Assembly: GCA_964398315.1 (NCBI GenBank)
Contig: CAYNMV010000009.1
Coordinates: 36,770 to 100,769, forward strand
DNA length: 64,000 bases
From: JADLCB01 sp964398315
Lineage (GTDB): Bacteria > Planctomycetota > Phycisphaerae > Tepidisphaerales > Tepidisphaeraceae
Direction: 5' to 3'
How positions within the stretch are numbered: position 1 is the first letter of the stretch; every line of letters starts with the position of its first letter. The notes beneath the pieces are model-generated. The model saw nothing but the letters and a program-made list of their open reading frames with translations, searched no databases and was not told the origin of the DNA. Shown here piece after piece: positions 26,794 through 35,592 of the stretch. The translations under genes and the position numbers were made by a program.

Positions 26794-26856
26794 GCCTTGC
26801 CCGTTGGAGTGCAAGCCGGGTGCTTTTGGGAGCATCCTGTGGTTTAATCCCGGTTC

Positions 26857-27978
26857 ATGAGCACATCTTTTCTGATCGATGCGGACTTTCCCGGGGGCAA
26901 TGTGATCGTGGATGCGGTGCGCGGCGATACGGTCGATCTGCACCAGGACCTGCGGGATACGGATCGGGACTGGTTCTACTGGTATTTTCGCGTACGCGGG
27001 GCGGCGGGGCGGTCGGTGCGGTTCAACTTCACCGCCAGCCGGGCGTTGGGGACGCGCGGTCCGGCCGTCAGCCGGGACAGCGGTCGGACCTGGCAATGGA
27101 TCGGCAGGGACAGTGTCGAGGGCAATGCCTTTACATACCGCTTCACCACGGAGGAGGAAGTTCGTTTCAGCTTTGCCATGCCGTACCAGCTTGCGGACTG
27201 GCAGCGATTTGCCGCCGGGCGGCCGTGGCTGAGGACGGCGGAACTGGCGCGCACCCGCGGTGGCCGGGCGGTGCCGGTGGCGACGGTAGGGCAGGGACCG
27301 CTGAACATCTTCATCGCCGCGCGCCACCACTGCTGTGAGATGATGCCCAACTATGCCATCGAGGGGCTGATCGATTTCTTCCATGCCGATCCTGAGGCGA
27401 CATGGCTGCGCGAGCACATCACCCTCACGATCGTACCGCTGGCAGACCTGGACGGAGTGGAGGCCGGCGACCAGGGCAAGGGCCGGCGGCCGCGCGATCA
27501 CGGGCGCGACTACGCCGGCACAAGCCTTTATCCTGAAATTGCGGCCATCCGCACGTGGCTTGCTCAATACCAGCCGGTGGTGGTGCTCGATCTGCACTGC
27601 CCATGGATCGCTGGCCAGTACAACGAACATATCTACCTGCCGGGCACGGATAACGCGGTAATGGCTGAGCAGCAGCGGCAGTTCAGCCGAGTACTGGAAG
27701 GGGTACGCCGGGGGCCGCTGCCATTCCGGGCGGACGGGTACCTGCCCTTTGGGGTGGCGTGGAACACGGCTGCCAACTTTACCGAAGGGATGGGGCTGGG
27801 CCGGTATGCGGTGAGCCTGCCAGGGATACGCCTGGCGAGTTCCATCGAGCTGCCCTATGCCACCGCTGACGGCGCGGAGGTAAACGCCGACAGTGCGCGT
27901 GCGTTTGGAGCCGACCTGGGCCGGGCGCTGGGTGAGTACCTTCGTGGGCCAGGTTCGGATACATTGCCCGCCCTATGA
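26857..27978 (+). CDS. M14 family zinc carboxypeptidase with AGBL-like N-domain
   Basis: 373 aa. Residues 1-~115 form a beta domain (DADFPGGNVIVDAVRGDTVD; RDWFYWYFRVRG) like that ahead of cytosolic carboxypeptidases. The peptidase domain shows zinc ligands in ARHHCCE (HxxE, ~153-156) and VLDLHC (~His 243), and a Glu in SSIELPY (~330) at the catalytic-base position. DGVEAGDQGKGRRPRDHGRDY is the substrate-binding loop. No signal peptide. The gene overlaps purB by four bases (ATGA), so the two are cotranslated. Substrate could be a peptide or peptidoglycan-like tail; unknown. Confidence 0.8.
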   Translation: MSTSFLIDADFPGGNVIVDAVRGDTVDLHQDLRDTDRDWFYWYFRVRGAAGRSVRFNFTASRALGTRGPAVSRDSGRTWQWIGRDSVEGNAFTYRFTTEEEVRFSFAMPYQLADWQRFAAGRPWLRTAELARTRGGRAVPVATVGQGPLNIFIAARHHCCEMMPNYAIEGLIDFFHADPEATWLREHITLTIVPLADLDGVEAGDQGKGRRPRDHGRDYAGTSLYPEIAAIRTWLAQYQPVVVLDLHCPWIAGQYNEHIYLPGTDNAVMAEQQRQFSRVLEGVRRGPLPFRADGYLPFGVAWNTAANFTEGMGLGRYAVSLPGIRLASSIELPYATADGAEVNADSARAFGADLGRALGEYLRGPGSDTLPAL

Positions 27979-29405
27979 GCTACGACACCTATGAATCGCC
28001 GCTGGTTTCGCGCAACGCTTCGGCCCAGATGCTCAGCCTCTGGTCTCCCCGCAGGAAATTCGGACTGTGGCGGCGGTTATGGGTGGAACTGGCCCGCCAG
28101 CAGCGGGCCCTGGGCATCACCCGAATCACCGAGCAGGCCATCGCCCAGATGGAAGCCAAGGTGGATGAGATCGACTTCGCACGCGCGGCCGAATGGGAGA
28201 AACGGCTGCGGCATGATGTCATGGCCCATGTCCATACGTTTGAGGAAGCGGCCCCCGCGGCCAAGGGCATCATCCACCTGGGGGCCACCAGCCAGTACGT
28301 GGTGGACAATGCCGATCTGATCCTGATGCGCGAGGGGCTGCAACTGCTGTGCGGGCGGCTGGCGGCGGCGATTGATGCGCTGGGCACTTTCGCACAGCGG
28401 TGGAAGGACGAACCGACGCTCGGCTATACCCATTTCCAGCCGGCCCAGCTTACGACGGTGGGCAAGCGGGCGACGCTCTGGGCGCAGGACCTGGCGCTGG
28501 ACCTGGCGGAGCTGGAGTACCGCATCGCAAGCCTGCGATTCCGCGGGGTAAAGGGTACCACCGGCACGCAGGCCTCGTTCCTGTCGCTGTTCGAGGGCGA
28601 TCATGAGAAGGTGCGCGAGCTGGACCGGCGAGTAACGCAGGCGTTCGGGTTTGAGCGGTCGTACACGGTCACCGGGCAGACCTATCCGCGCAAGGTGGAT
28701 GCGGCGGTGGTGAACAGCCTGGCGGGGGTGGCGGCCAGCGTCCATCGATTCTGCAACGACATTCGCCTGCTGGCGGGGATGAAGCAGATTGAGGAGCCGT
28801 TCGAGGCCGAGCAGGTGGGCTCCAGCGCGATGGCCTACAAGCGCAACCCCATGCGCTGCGAACGGGCTACCGGCCTGGCCCGGTTCGTCATCAGCCTGGC
28901 AAGCAGTCCGCTGATGACAGCCGCCGAGCAGTGGTTTGAGCGGACGCTGGATGATTCATCGAACAAGCGCTTGAGCGTGCCCGAGCCGTTCTTGGCGCTG
29001 GATGGGTGCTTGCAGATCGTTGTGAACGTGGCACGGGGCTTGGTCGTCTATCCCAAGGTGGTGCGCAGCTACGTGATGGCGGAACTGCCGTTCATGGCGA
29101 CCGAGGAGATCCTGATGGCCGGCGTGCGTGCGGGGGGGGACCGGCAGGAACTGCATGAGGCCATTCGCCGGCACTCGCTGGCGGCCGCCGAGCAGGTGAA
29201 GCAGCATGGTCGGCCCAACGATCTGCTGGAGCGACTGGGGCAGGACCAGGCGTTCAAGGGGATCGACCTGGCGGATCTGCTGGAGCCGGCCAAGTTCATC
29301 GGCCGGGCGCCAGAGCAGGTGGAGGAGTTCATTGCCGAGGTGGTGGAGCCGATCCGCCAGCGCTATCCAGAGGCGTCCAGTACCCAGGTAGAGCTGAAAG
29401 TCTGA
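27975..29405 (+). CDS. purB: Adenylosuccinate lyase
   Basis: 476 aa. The fumarase-superfamily signature GSSAMAYKRNPMRCE (~277-291) is intact, with the flexible catalytic loop. HLGATSQYVVDNAD (~96-109) supplies the catalytic His region, and YTHFQPAQLTTVGKR is the second His region. The enzyme splits adenylosuccinate and SAICAR during purine synthesis. It starts four bases inside the carboxypeptidase gene. A strong terminator follows at 29424-29451. Confidence 0.93.
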   Translation: MSYDTYESPLVSRNASAQMLSLWSPRRKFGLWRRLWVELARQQRALGITRITEQAIAQMEAKVDEIDFARAAEWEKRLRHDVMAHVHTFEEAAPAAKGIIHLGATSQYVVDNADLILMREGLQLLCGRLAAAIDALGTFAQRWKDEPTLGYTHFQPAQLTTVGKRATLWAQDLALDLAELEYRIASLRFRGVKGTTGTQASFLSLFEGDHEKVRELDRRVTQAFGFERSYTVTGQTYPRKVDAAVVNSLAGVAASVHRFCNDIRLLAGMKQIEEPFEAEQVGSSAMAYKRNPMRCERATGLARFVISLASSPLMTAAEQWFERTLDDSSNKRLSVPEPFLALDGCLQIVVNVARGLVVYPKVVRSYVMAELPFMATEEILMAGVRAGGDRQELHEAIRRHSLAAAEQVKQHGRPNDLLERLGQDQAFKGIDLADLLEPAKFIGRAPEQVEEFIAEVVEPIRQRYPEASSTQVELKV

Positions 29406-29423
29406 TGTGACCCCCTTGGGGAC

Positions 29424-29451
29424 AGGCCTGGCACCCAGCCAGGCCTTTTTT
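29424..29451 (+). terminator. Rho-independent terminator of purB
   Basis: AGGCCTGGC (29424-29432) and GCCAGGCCT (29438-29446) pair perfectly around ACCCA, followed by a T-run to 29451. It lies 19 bases after the purB stop. Confidence 0.9.
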
Positions 29452-29578
29452 ATTTAATTATTGACTTTGCAAAAGGTTATCGGACAATAATGGCGTTACA
29501 GATTGCGCGTTCTTAACACTTTCTTAGCGCAATTTTAACACATGAGGCAGTTTTCTTCGTGCTTAGCTGCCGAGTTGG

Positions 29579-29587
29579 TGGTATGAT
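29579..29587 (+). promoter_or_regulatory. Possible extended -10 promoter of the PEP-CTERM gene
   Basis: TGGTATGAT matches the extended -10 form TGnTATAAT with one difference, 80 bases before the ATG at 29667. No convincing -35 lies 16-18 bases upstream. The whole interval 29452-29660 is AT-rich compared with the genes. A second weak candidate is TTGACT at 29461 with CAATAA at 29485. Confidence 0.35.
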
Positions 29588-29666
29588 TCCTAGCGTCATG
29601 TCCGCCCATTGGCTGAGATGCTGATGGGGATCTCGCATGGATAGGGTGTCAGAAAGTTGGGGAAAC

Positions 29667-30431
29667 ATGCGTAACCAAGTCTTCTCATTGGCTGCGATCG
29701 CCCTCTGGTGTGGAGGGGCGGGGATTGTGAACGGCGCGACGATGGCCAACTACCCATCGGAGTCCGGCGCCACGGTCAATTTCGTTACTATTTCGGAATC
29801 GACCCCGGAAGATACGCCCCTTTTCAACACGCCGTTCATTTCCGGCGATACCCTGATCTTCGATCAGCCCAGCTTCTTCGCCGAGGCCCAGGGCGGGACC
29901 TCATTCGCAAGCGATTACACGCAGGGACAGCTCAATGTCACGATCGAAGCCAAGCCCGGCGTCTATCTCACGGAACTCAGTGTCATCGAGTTCGGCGGCT
30001 ACCAACTGCTTCAGTCGGTGCTGGAGCCGGGAAGCGCCTACGTCAATGTCGATTCCTCCTTCCTTTACGTTAACGTAGTGGAAGTGGATTGGGTGCCGGT
30101 CCTGCCCACCCAGATCAACGCCACGATGACCTTCAGCCCCGACCAGGATTTCTACCTGAATGTGGACGGGGAAACCGACAGCCCGCCCAACGGCACGTGG
30201 ACAGGAACCGCTCTGATCGATCTGGTGAACGGCTACGGCTCGGACAAGATCACGAAAATCACCCTGAGCTTCAACAGCCAACTGTGGGCAGAGAAGGATG
30301 GAGCAGCGACGGGATCCATCTTTGTCAACGGCGCCCAGATCGGGGTCAACACCGTGCCTGAGCCGGCTGCCATGGCGCTGATGGGCCTGGCGGGTGCGGG
30401 CCTGCTGGCGCGCCGCCGCCGGTTCGCATAA
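29667..30431 (+). CDS. PEP-CTERM sorting domain protein
   Basis: 254 aa. Signal peptide residues 1-~24 end near VNGA. The mature part is a beta-rich domain without Cys. The C-terminus has the complete sorting signal: VPEPAAMALMGLAGAGLLA followed by RRRRFA. PEP-CTERM proteins are cut by exosortase and attached to or released from the cell surface, often with exopolysaccharide. No exosortase gene is in the window. ATG 29667 follows GGGGA; an upstream in-frame ATG at 29637 lacks a site and would disrupt the signal peptide. Function of the body domain is unknown. Confidence 0.88.
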   Translation: MRNQVFSLAAIALWCGGAGIVNGATMANYPSESGATVNFVTISESTPEDTPLFNTPFISGDTLIFDQPSFFAEAQGGTSFASDYTQGQLNVTIEAKPGVYLTELSVIEFGGYQLLQSVLEPGSAYVNVDSSFLYVNVVEVDWVPVLPTQINATMTFSPDQDFYLNVDGETDSPPNGTWTGTALIDLVNGYGSDKITKITLSFNSQLWAEKDGAATGSIFVNGAQIGVNTVPEPAAMALMGLAGAGLLARRRRFA

Positions 30432-30459
30432 TTTTCCTGAGCAACATTCGACTGTTTTC

Positions 30460-30495
30460 GTAAGCCGCGGAATTACCGCGGCTTACGGCATTTTT
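30460..30495 (+). terminator. Terminator of the PEP-CTERM gene
   Basis: GTAAGCCGCGG (30460-30470) and CCGCGGCTTAC (30476-30486) form a perfect 11-bp stem with loop AATTA. A TTTTT run at 30491-30495 follows. Confidence 0.8.
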
Positions 30496-30526
30496 GAACA
30501 TATTACCTACTTGCCTATAGGGAATG

Positions 30527-30555
30527 TTGACATTGGGGGCGGCTCCTCCTATAGT
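30527..30555 (+). promoter_or_regulatory. Near-consensus sigma-70 promoter of the rhodanese gene
   Basis: TTGACA (30527-30532), a 17-base spacer and TATAGT (30550-30555). Transcription should begin near 30562, giving a 36-base leader with GAAGGAG before ATG 30598. This is the closest match to consensus seen in the window. Confidence 0.75.
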
Positions 30556-30597
30556 GCAGCGATCGTGTCCGAAATTCTTATTGCGAAGGAGAAACCG

Positions 30598-31569
30598 ATG
30601 CGTTCGCTGAAGTATGCGTTGATTGCCGCCACGTCCTTGGGATTGGGTTCGTTTGCCGTGGCAGAAGTGCCGACCCCTGCACCGCAGGTGGCGGTTGGGG
30701 AGCAGCAGTCGGCCGGCTGGCAGTCCTTCCTCACCGCGGCTCAGGTGAAGGCAAAGCTGGAGGATCCGAACGTCATCGTGATCGATGTTCGCTCGCCGGA
30801 TGAGTACGCCAAGGCCCATATCCCCGGCGCCATCAACCTGCCCGGCAAGCTGTGGCGCACCCCCTCGGCCAAGCCGGGGCAGGGCGACAGCCAGTACATT
30901 TTCCGCACTGAAGACGGCTCGCCGGATGTCGCCCGTTACGAAAAGCTGCTCGGTGATGCCGGCATCACCCGCGACCGTGAAGTCATCATCTACGGCAACC
31001 ATGCCGGCAAGGCCGATGGGTCGGTCCCGGCGATGATCCTTTCGTGGCTCGGCCAGAAGCAGGTTGGCTTCCTCGACGGCGTCGGGATGACCGAGTGGTA
31101 CAAGGCCGGCTACGAAACCAGTACCGCCCCGCGCGAGCTGCCTGCGGCACGCTATGAAGCCCAGCCCATTGAGGGGTTTGTCTGGAACATCGACCAGGTG
31201 CTGAAGAACCTCAATCGTGAAGAGGTGGTCTTCTACGACACGCGTGATCCCAAGGAATACGTCGGCGAAGACCTGCGCGGCAACAAGCGCGGCGGTCACA
31301 TTCCCGGCGCTGTCCTGTGCAACTACGAAGACTTCCTCGATGCCGACAAGAAGACCCTCTCACGGGAGGAGATTGCCCGGAAGCTGGCCGAGCGCGGTAT
31401 CACGCCCGACAAGACCGTCGTCCTCTACTGCCAGACCGCAACCCGCGTGAGCCTGCCGTACCTGGCGCTGCGTGACCTGGGCTACCAGCACATCGCCATC
31501 TACGACGCGAGCTGGCATGAATACGGCAACCGCGAGGACACCCCGATCGAAACCACACCTGCCAAGTGA
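30598..31569 (+). CDS. Exported two-domain rhodanese (thiosulfate sulfurtransferase)
   Basis: 323 aa. Signal peptide 1-~22 (ends FAVAE). N-terminal rhodanese domain: VIDVRSPDEYAKAHIPGAINLPG (in part), whose loop (YGNHAGKADGS) has no Cys and is probably structural. C-terminal domain: VVFYDTRDPKEYVGEDLRG and YCQTATRVSLPYLALRDLG, where Cys ~283 is the persulfide-forming residue. The loop CQTATR is longer-chain TST-like. It would transfer sulfane sulfur outside the cytoplasm, perhaps for thiosulfate or cyanide handling. Single gene with its own promoter. Confidence 0.88.
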   Translation: MRSLKYALIAATSLGLGSFAVAEVPTPAPQVAVGEQQSAGWQSFLTAAQVKAKLEDPNVIVIDVRSPDEYAKAHIPGAINLPGKLWRTPSAKPGQGDSQYIFRTEDGSPDVARYEKLLGDAGITRDREVIIYGNHAGKADGSVPAMILSWLGQKQVGFLDGVGMTEWYKAGYETSTAPRELPAARYEAQPIEGFVWNIDQVLKNLNREEVVFYDTRDPKEYVGEDLRGNKRGGHIPGAVLCNYEDFLDADKKTLSREEIARKLAERGITPDKTVVLYCQTATRVSLPYLALRDLGYQHIAIYDASWHEYGNREDTPIETTPAK

Positions 31570-31575
31570 GCTATC

Positions 31576-31613
31576 CCGCGCTGGCGCTGATGGGGAAATC
31601 AGCGCCAGCGCGG
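31576..31613 (+). terminator. Long perfect hairpin after the rhodanese gene
   Basis: CCGCGCTGGCGCTGA (31576-31590) and TCAGCGCCAGCGCGG (31599-31613) pair over 15 bp with an 8-base loop, starting 6 bases after the stop. No T-run follows. Probably ends or protects the transcript. Confidence 0.65.
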
Positions 31614-31828
31614 CCCTGATGCAGGGGAGCAAGCGAGCCACGGGTGCACAGCGCGCACACGATCCGGTCAACCAAGGACGTGTCACGTGCATGTGCATCC
31701 GTGGTTTCGCTTTATCCGATCTGCCGCAAATCGTCTGCTCATGCACGGGTCCGATCCAGCCCGCATCACTTTCCAGTTCTTGCGTTGATTCCGTTGGCCG
31801 CTCGGGCGGCAGGTGATATCCTTGGGGC

Positions 31829-32908
31829 ATGAGCCTCTGGGACAAACTCCGCGGCGAGCTGGTTGACATCATCGAGTGGCAATCCGGGGATCGCGAGACG
31901 ATGGTCTGGCGCTTCCCGCGCTACGACAACGCCATCAAGAACGGCGCCAAGCTGATTGTGCGCGAAAGCCAGATGGCGGCGGTCATCAGCGAGGGGATGC
32001 TGACCGACCTGTTCAACCAGCCCGGCACCTATACCCTCACCACCCAGAACCTGCCGATCCTGTCAACGCTCAAGGGATGGAAGTATGGCTTTGAAAGTCC
32101 CTTCAAGGTCGATGTCTACTTCGTCTCACTGCGTACGTTCACGGATCGCAAGTGGGGCACCAAGAACCCCATCATGCTGCGCGATCCCGAGTTTGGCCCG
32201 GTGCGCCTGCGCGCGTTCGGCAATTTCTCCATCAAGGTCTCGGACCCCGCGACGCTGCTGAAGAACGTCGTCGGTACGGACGGCCGCTTCACCATCGATG
32301 AAATCGGCGACCAGCTCCGCGACATGCTCGTAGCGCGCTTTGCCGATGCGCTGGCCGAAAGCAAAATCCCCATCCTCGACCTGGCGGCCAACTATGATCA
32401 GCTTGGCCAGTTTATCCGGCAGCGGATCGAGCCCGATTTTGAGCAGTTCGGCCTGCAGGTGGCCACGCTGCACGTGGAAAACATCTCCCTGCCCCCGGCA
32501 GTAGAGCAGGCGCTGGACAAGCGCACGAGCATGGGGATCGTCGGGGATCTGCACAAGTACACGCAGTACCAGGTGGCCACTTCACTTGAAGAGGCGGCGA
32601 AGAACCCTGCCGGCGCTGGACCGGTGGTGATGGGGGTTGGCATGACGATGGCGAACCAGGCGGTGGCAGCCAGCACGGCCGCTCCCACACCGCCACCGTT
32701 GCCGCAGGTGACCAATTATCATGTCGTGATCAACGGTCAGCAGGCCGGCCCGTTCGACGCGATGAAGTTCCCCGACCTGATTGCCGCCGGCCAGGTGGGC
32801 CCGCAGACACTGGTCTGGAAACCCGGCATGCCCAACTGGACCCCGGCCGCCAGCGTCCCGGAACTCGCCACATTCTTCCAGACCACTCCGCCGCCCATTC
32901 CACAGTGA
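31829..32908 (+). CDS. SPFH domain protein with C-terminal GYF_2 module (YdjI type)
   Basis: 359 aa. Residues ~10-235 match the SPFH group that includes Bacillus YdjI: LIVRESQMAAVISEGMLTDLF and PFKVDVYFVSLRTFTDRKWGT (in part). Residues ~240-290 are an Ala/Pro-rich linker. Residues ~297-350 (YHVVINGQQAGPFDAMKFPDL, in part, ...LVWKPGMPNWTPAASVPEL) are a GYF_2 domain. Relatives gather at membranes under envelope stress, usually with a PspA-like partner, which is not next to it here. No transmembrane helix. Convergent with the quinone reductase gene. Confidence 0.85.
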   Translation: MSLWDKLRGELVDIIEWQSGDRETMVWRFPRYDNAIKNGAKLIVRESQMAAVISEGMLTDLFNQPGTYTLTTQNLPILSTLKGWKYGFESPFKVDVYFVSLRTFTDRKWGTKNPIMLRDPEFGPVRLRAFGNFSIKVSDPATLLKNVVGTDGRFTIDEIGDQLRDMLVARFADALAESKIPILDLAANYDQLGQFIRQRIEPDFEQFGLQVATLHVENISLPPAVEQALDKRTSMGIVGDLHKYTQYQVATSLEEAAKNPAGAGPVVMGVGMTMANQAVAASTAAPTPPPLPQVTNYHVVINGQQAGPFDAMKFPDLIAAGQVGPQTLVWKPGMPNWTPAASVPELATFFQTTPPPIPQ

Positions 32909-32974
32909 GATGATCGCTGAACGACGGCCGAGCGCGGGTGCGCGAAAAACGCGAGCGTTGCCCAGGCATCGACA

Positions 32975-33015
32975 CGCATGAGCGCGAACGATCGAACAAT
33001 GTTCGCGCTCATGCG
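32975..33015. terminator. Bidirectional hairpin between convergent genes
   Basis: CGCATGAGCGCGAAC (32975-32989) and GTTCGCGCTCATGCG (33001-33015) are perfect 15-base complements around an 11-base loop. Placed between the SPFH gene (+) and the quinone reductase gene (-). No T-run. Shares 16 bases with 53646-53661. Confidence 0.6.
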
Positions 33016-33033
33016 CATTGATTCACACGTGAA

Positions 33034-33069
33034 CCCTTCTCCGCGCTGCAGCCCTTCTCCGCGCTGCGC
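33034..33069. repeat. Two tandem 18-bp units
   Basis: CCCTTCTCCGCGCTGCAG (33034-33051) is followed directly by a copy with one change in the last two bases (33052-33069). It lies in the intergenic region after the hairpin at 32975. No gene seen here. Confidence 0.7.
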
Positions 33070-33134
33070 TGCGTTTGCCGATGCCGCATCCGGTGCTGAT
33101 ATCTGCCTTGGGCGCCACGCCGTTCGGATCAACT

Positions 33135-34094
33135 TTACGGAATCAGCACGATTTTCCCGTGTGAATTTCCCTGCATGACCAACTCATGCGCTTTGGCGGC
33201 ATCGGCCAGCGGCAGCTCGGCCTGGATGATGGGCCGCAGCGTGCCGTTGCGCAGGCCGGCGATGAGGGCGGCGTGGATGGAGGCCAGGTCCTCCGGGGTG
33301 GCGTTCATGAGGGTCATGCCACGAATATCGGCATCACGACGCATGGTTTCGCGCGGGGTAAGCTGCGCATCGCCTCGGCTGCCGATGACGATCACCCGGC
33401 CATTGCGGGCCAGCACCGTCAGGTCACGGCCCAGGTTCACGTTGGCCAGCATCTCCAGCACGACATCAACGCCGTGGCCATCGGTCAGCTTCATCACCTC
33501 ATCCAGGTAGCCCTCACGCGTGTGATCGAGCACATGATCGGCGCCCTGGTCGAGCACGAGTTGACGGCCCCGCTCACTGCCGGCCGTGCCGATGACGACC
33601 ATGCCGGCGTGATGCGCCAACTGCACCGCGGCCGTACCCACGCCGCCGCTGGCGCCATGGACGAGGATGGTCTCCCCCGGCCGTGCCTGTGCCCGGCCGA
33701 ACAGGGCGCGGTGGGCGGTGGCATACGGGATGCCAATCGCAGCGCCCTGCGCGAAGGTGATGTTGTCCGGCAGGGGGTGGACCTGCGCCTGATCGCACAG
33801 CACCTTCTCGGCATAGGTGCCCCCCTTGGCCCCGGCGGTGTAGACGCGCTGGCCGATGCGGATGCGGCTGACACCCGCGCCCACCGACTCGACCACCCCC
33901 GCACCATCCGAACCGGGCGTGAAGGGGAACGGCCGCGGGCCATAGATTCCCTTGCGGATGTAGGTCTCAACCGGGTTGACCCCAATCGCCGCCAGCCGTA
34001 CCACCACCTCACCCGCTGCAGGTGTTGGGTCGGGAACCTCTTCCAGCTTCATGACCTCCGGCTCACCGAAAGCATGCACACGGATCGCTTTCAT
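33135..34094 (-). CDS. Quinone oxidoreductase-like zinc-independent MDR protein
   Basis: 319 aa. N-terminal MKAIRVHAFGEPEVMKLEEV is typical of NADPH:quinone reductases. GSDGAGVVESVGAGVSRIRIG closes the catalytic domain. The nucleotide loop is VHGASGGVGTAAVQLA (~148-163), an AxxGxxG form suited to NADPH. Zinc ligands of alcohol dehydrogenases are missing. It probably reduces quinones or enones in the cytoplasm. Stands alone. Confidence 0.85.
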   Translation of the reverse strand: MKAIRVHAFGEPEVMKLEEVPDPTPAAGEVVVRLAAIGVNPVETYIRKGIYGPRPFPFTPGSDGAGVVESVGAGVSRIRIGQRVYTAGAKGGTYAEKVLCDQAQVHPLPDNITFAQGAAIGIPYATAHRALFGRAQARPGETILVHGASGGVGTAAVQLAHHAGMVVIGTAGSERGRQLVLDQGADHVLDHTREGYLDEVMKLTDGHGVDVVLEMLANVNLGRDLTVLARNGRVIVIGSRGDAQLTPRETMRRDADIRGMTLMNATPEDLASIHAALIAGLRNGTLRPIIQAELPLADAAKAHELVMQGNSHGKIVLIP

Positions 34095-34308
34095 TAGGTG
34101 TCACTCCTTCCAGACAGGTTCATTTAGCCATCTCGATTCACATGAAACCGAACTCAGCGGGCGTGGCTAGGCCAATGAGACATCCTGGCCGCGGGCCGGT
34201 TGAATGAGCCGACTGCCCGCCGCATGGGCTTTAGTCCAAAGCGATAATGATAGGCTGGCGGATCACCTCGGGCAGGCCGAAGCGCCGGCAAAAGGCGGCC
34301 GGGTTCGC

Positions 34309-35358
34309 TCAGTTCGCCGGAAGGGGCGTCATCAGTTGCCCGGTCCCTCCGGCCGCCTGGCGCTGGCGATAGGTCCGGCGCTGGGCACGGGAGGGGAAGG
34401 GGACCAGCGACTCGCTTTCCATGTCCCACAGTTTCAGCCGCAGGCAGCGGTAGATATCCCACGGCAGCAGGGTGGTGCGCTTCGGTGTCTGCAACTCCTC
34501 GAACGCCGCCATCGCCTCCGGCAGGCGGTAGAAGGGGATATGGTGGTTCAGGTGATGGACGTGGTGATAGCCGATGTTGCCGGTGAACCAGGCCATCACC
34601 GGGCTCATGTGGCAGTAGCTGGAGGCTTCCAGGGCAGCGCCCACATAATCCCACTCGGCGGATACCCGCAGGCGCACGCCGGGGAAATTGTGCTGGGCGT
34701 AAAACAGGTACGCGCCCATTGCCGCCGCCAGCATCACCGGCAGCAGCATGCACAGCAGGTAAATATCCCATCCGCCGAACCAGATCAGCGCCACCGACAG
34801 CCCGACATGGAGCACGAATGACACCGCCGAATCCCAGTGCATGCGCGGGTTCACCATCAGGGAACGAATGCACATGCCGTACAGGAAGACGGTCAGGTAC
34901 CCCAGGGCCAGCGTGATCGGGTGGCGGGTCATCGCGTAGGCGAAGCGCTGCCACGGGGTCGCCTTCATGTAGGCTTCCACCGTCATCACCGGGAACGAGC
35001 CGATGCTGGCGCCAAACAGCTTGGCGTTGTGCTTGTGGTGGTGATCATGCGAGCGCTTCCAGATGCTCGGCGGGTTGAGCGTCAGCAGGCCGTAGAGCTT
35101 CATGAAGGCCCACGCGAAGCGCGACTTTTTCAGAATCGTGCCATGCTCGTAATCATGGTAGAGAATAAACAGGCGGACGATCAGCAGGCCGGCGATGATA
35201 CTCGCGGGAATGCGCGCCCACAGCGAGAGATCTGAGGCCGCGATCACCTCCGCGGCAATAAACGCGACCAGGGTCGAAAGCAGGACCCACCAGCTCGTCA
35301 GGCGATGCTCTTTGGCAAAAGCCCGGCTGTCGAGCAGGAGTTGCCTGGATGTGCGCAT
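34309..35358 (-). CDS. Membrane fatty acid desaturase
   Basis: 349 aa with at least four hydrophobic segments. The three histidine boxes that hold the di-iron centre are clear: HDYEHG (~69-74), HDHHHKHN (~104-111) and HHVHHLNHH (~268-276). It introduces a double bond into membrane acyl chains with O2 and an electron donor. The C-terminus is basic. No ferredoxin or reductase is adjacent. Start ATG 35358 has GGAAGG 7-8 bases upstream on the minus strand. Confidence 0.88.
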   Translation of the reverse strand: MRTSRQLLLDSRAFAKEHRLTSWWVLLSTLVAFIAAEVIAASDLSLWARIPASIIAGLLIVRLFILYHDYEHGTILKKSRFAWAFMKLYGLLTLNPPSIWKRSHDHHHKHNAKLFGASIGSFPVMTVEAYMKATPWQRFAYAMTRHPITLALGYLTVFLYGMCIRSLMVNPRMHWDSAVSFVLHVGLSVALIWFGGWDIYLLCMLLPVMLAAAMGAYLFYAQHNFPGVRLRVSAEWDYVGAALEASSYCHMSPVMAWFTGNIGYHHVHHLNHHIPFYRLPEAMAAFEELQTPKRTTLLPWDIYRCLRLKLWDMESESLVPFPSRAQRRTYRQRQAAGGTGQLMTPLPAN

Positions 35359-35592
35359 GATGACCTTCCCTGAAAATGCCGCTTGATCAAACCTGGCGGA
35401 TGGGCGAAAGAGCGGCCGATATCGGCTCTACTGATTGTACGCCGAGCAGCCCGATCGGTTCAAGACTATTCTGCGATACCCTCCAGACTCCTGCAACCCA
35501 TCGTCGTGCAGGCGTATTTTGCGGGTTGTGCCCTCCCGACGGCCAGACTCGCCACCCACCGCCTGACGTTTACCGTCAGGCCGAAGTGCCGC

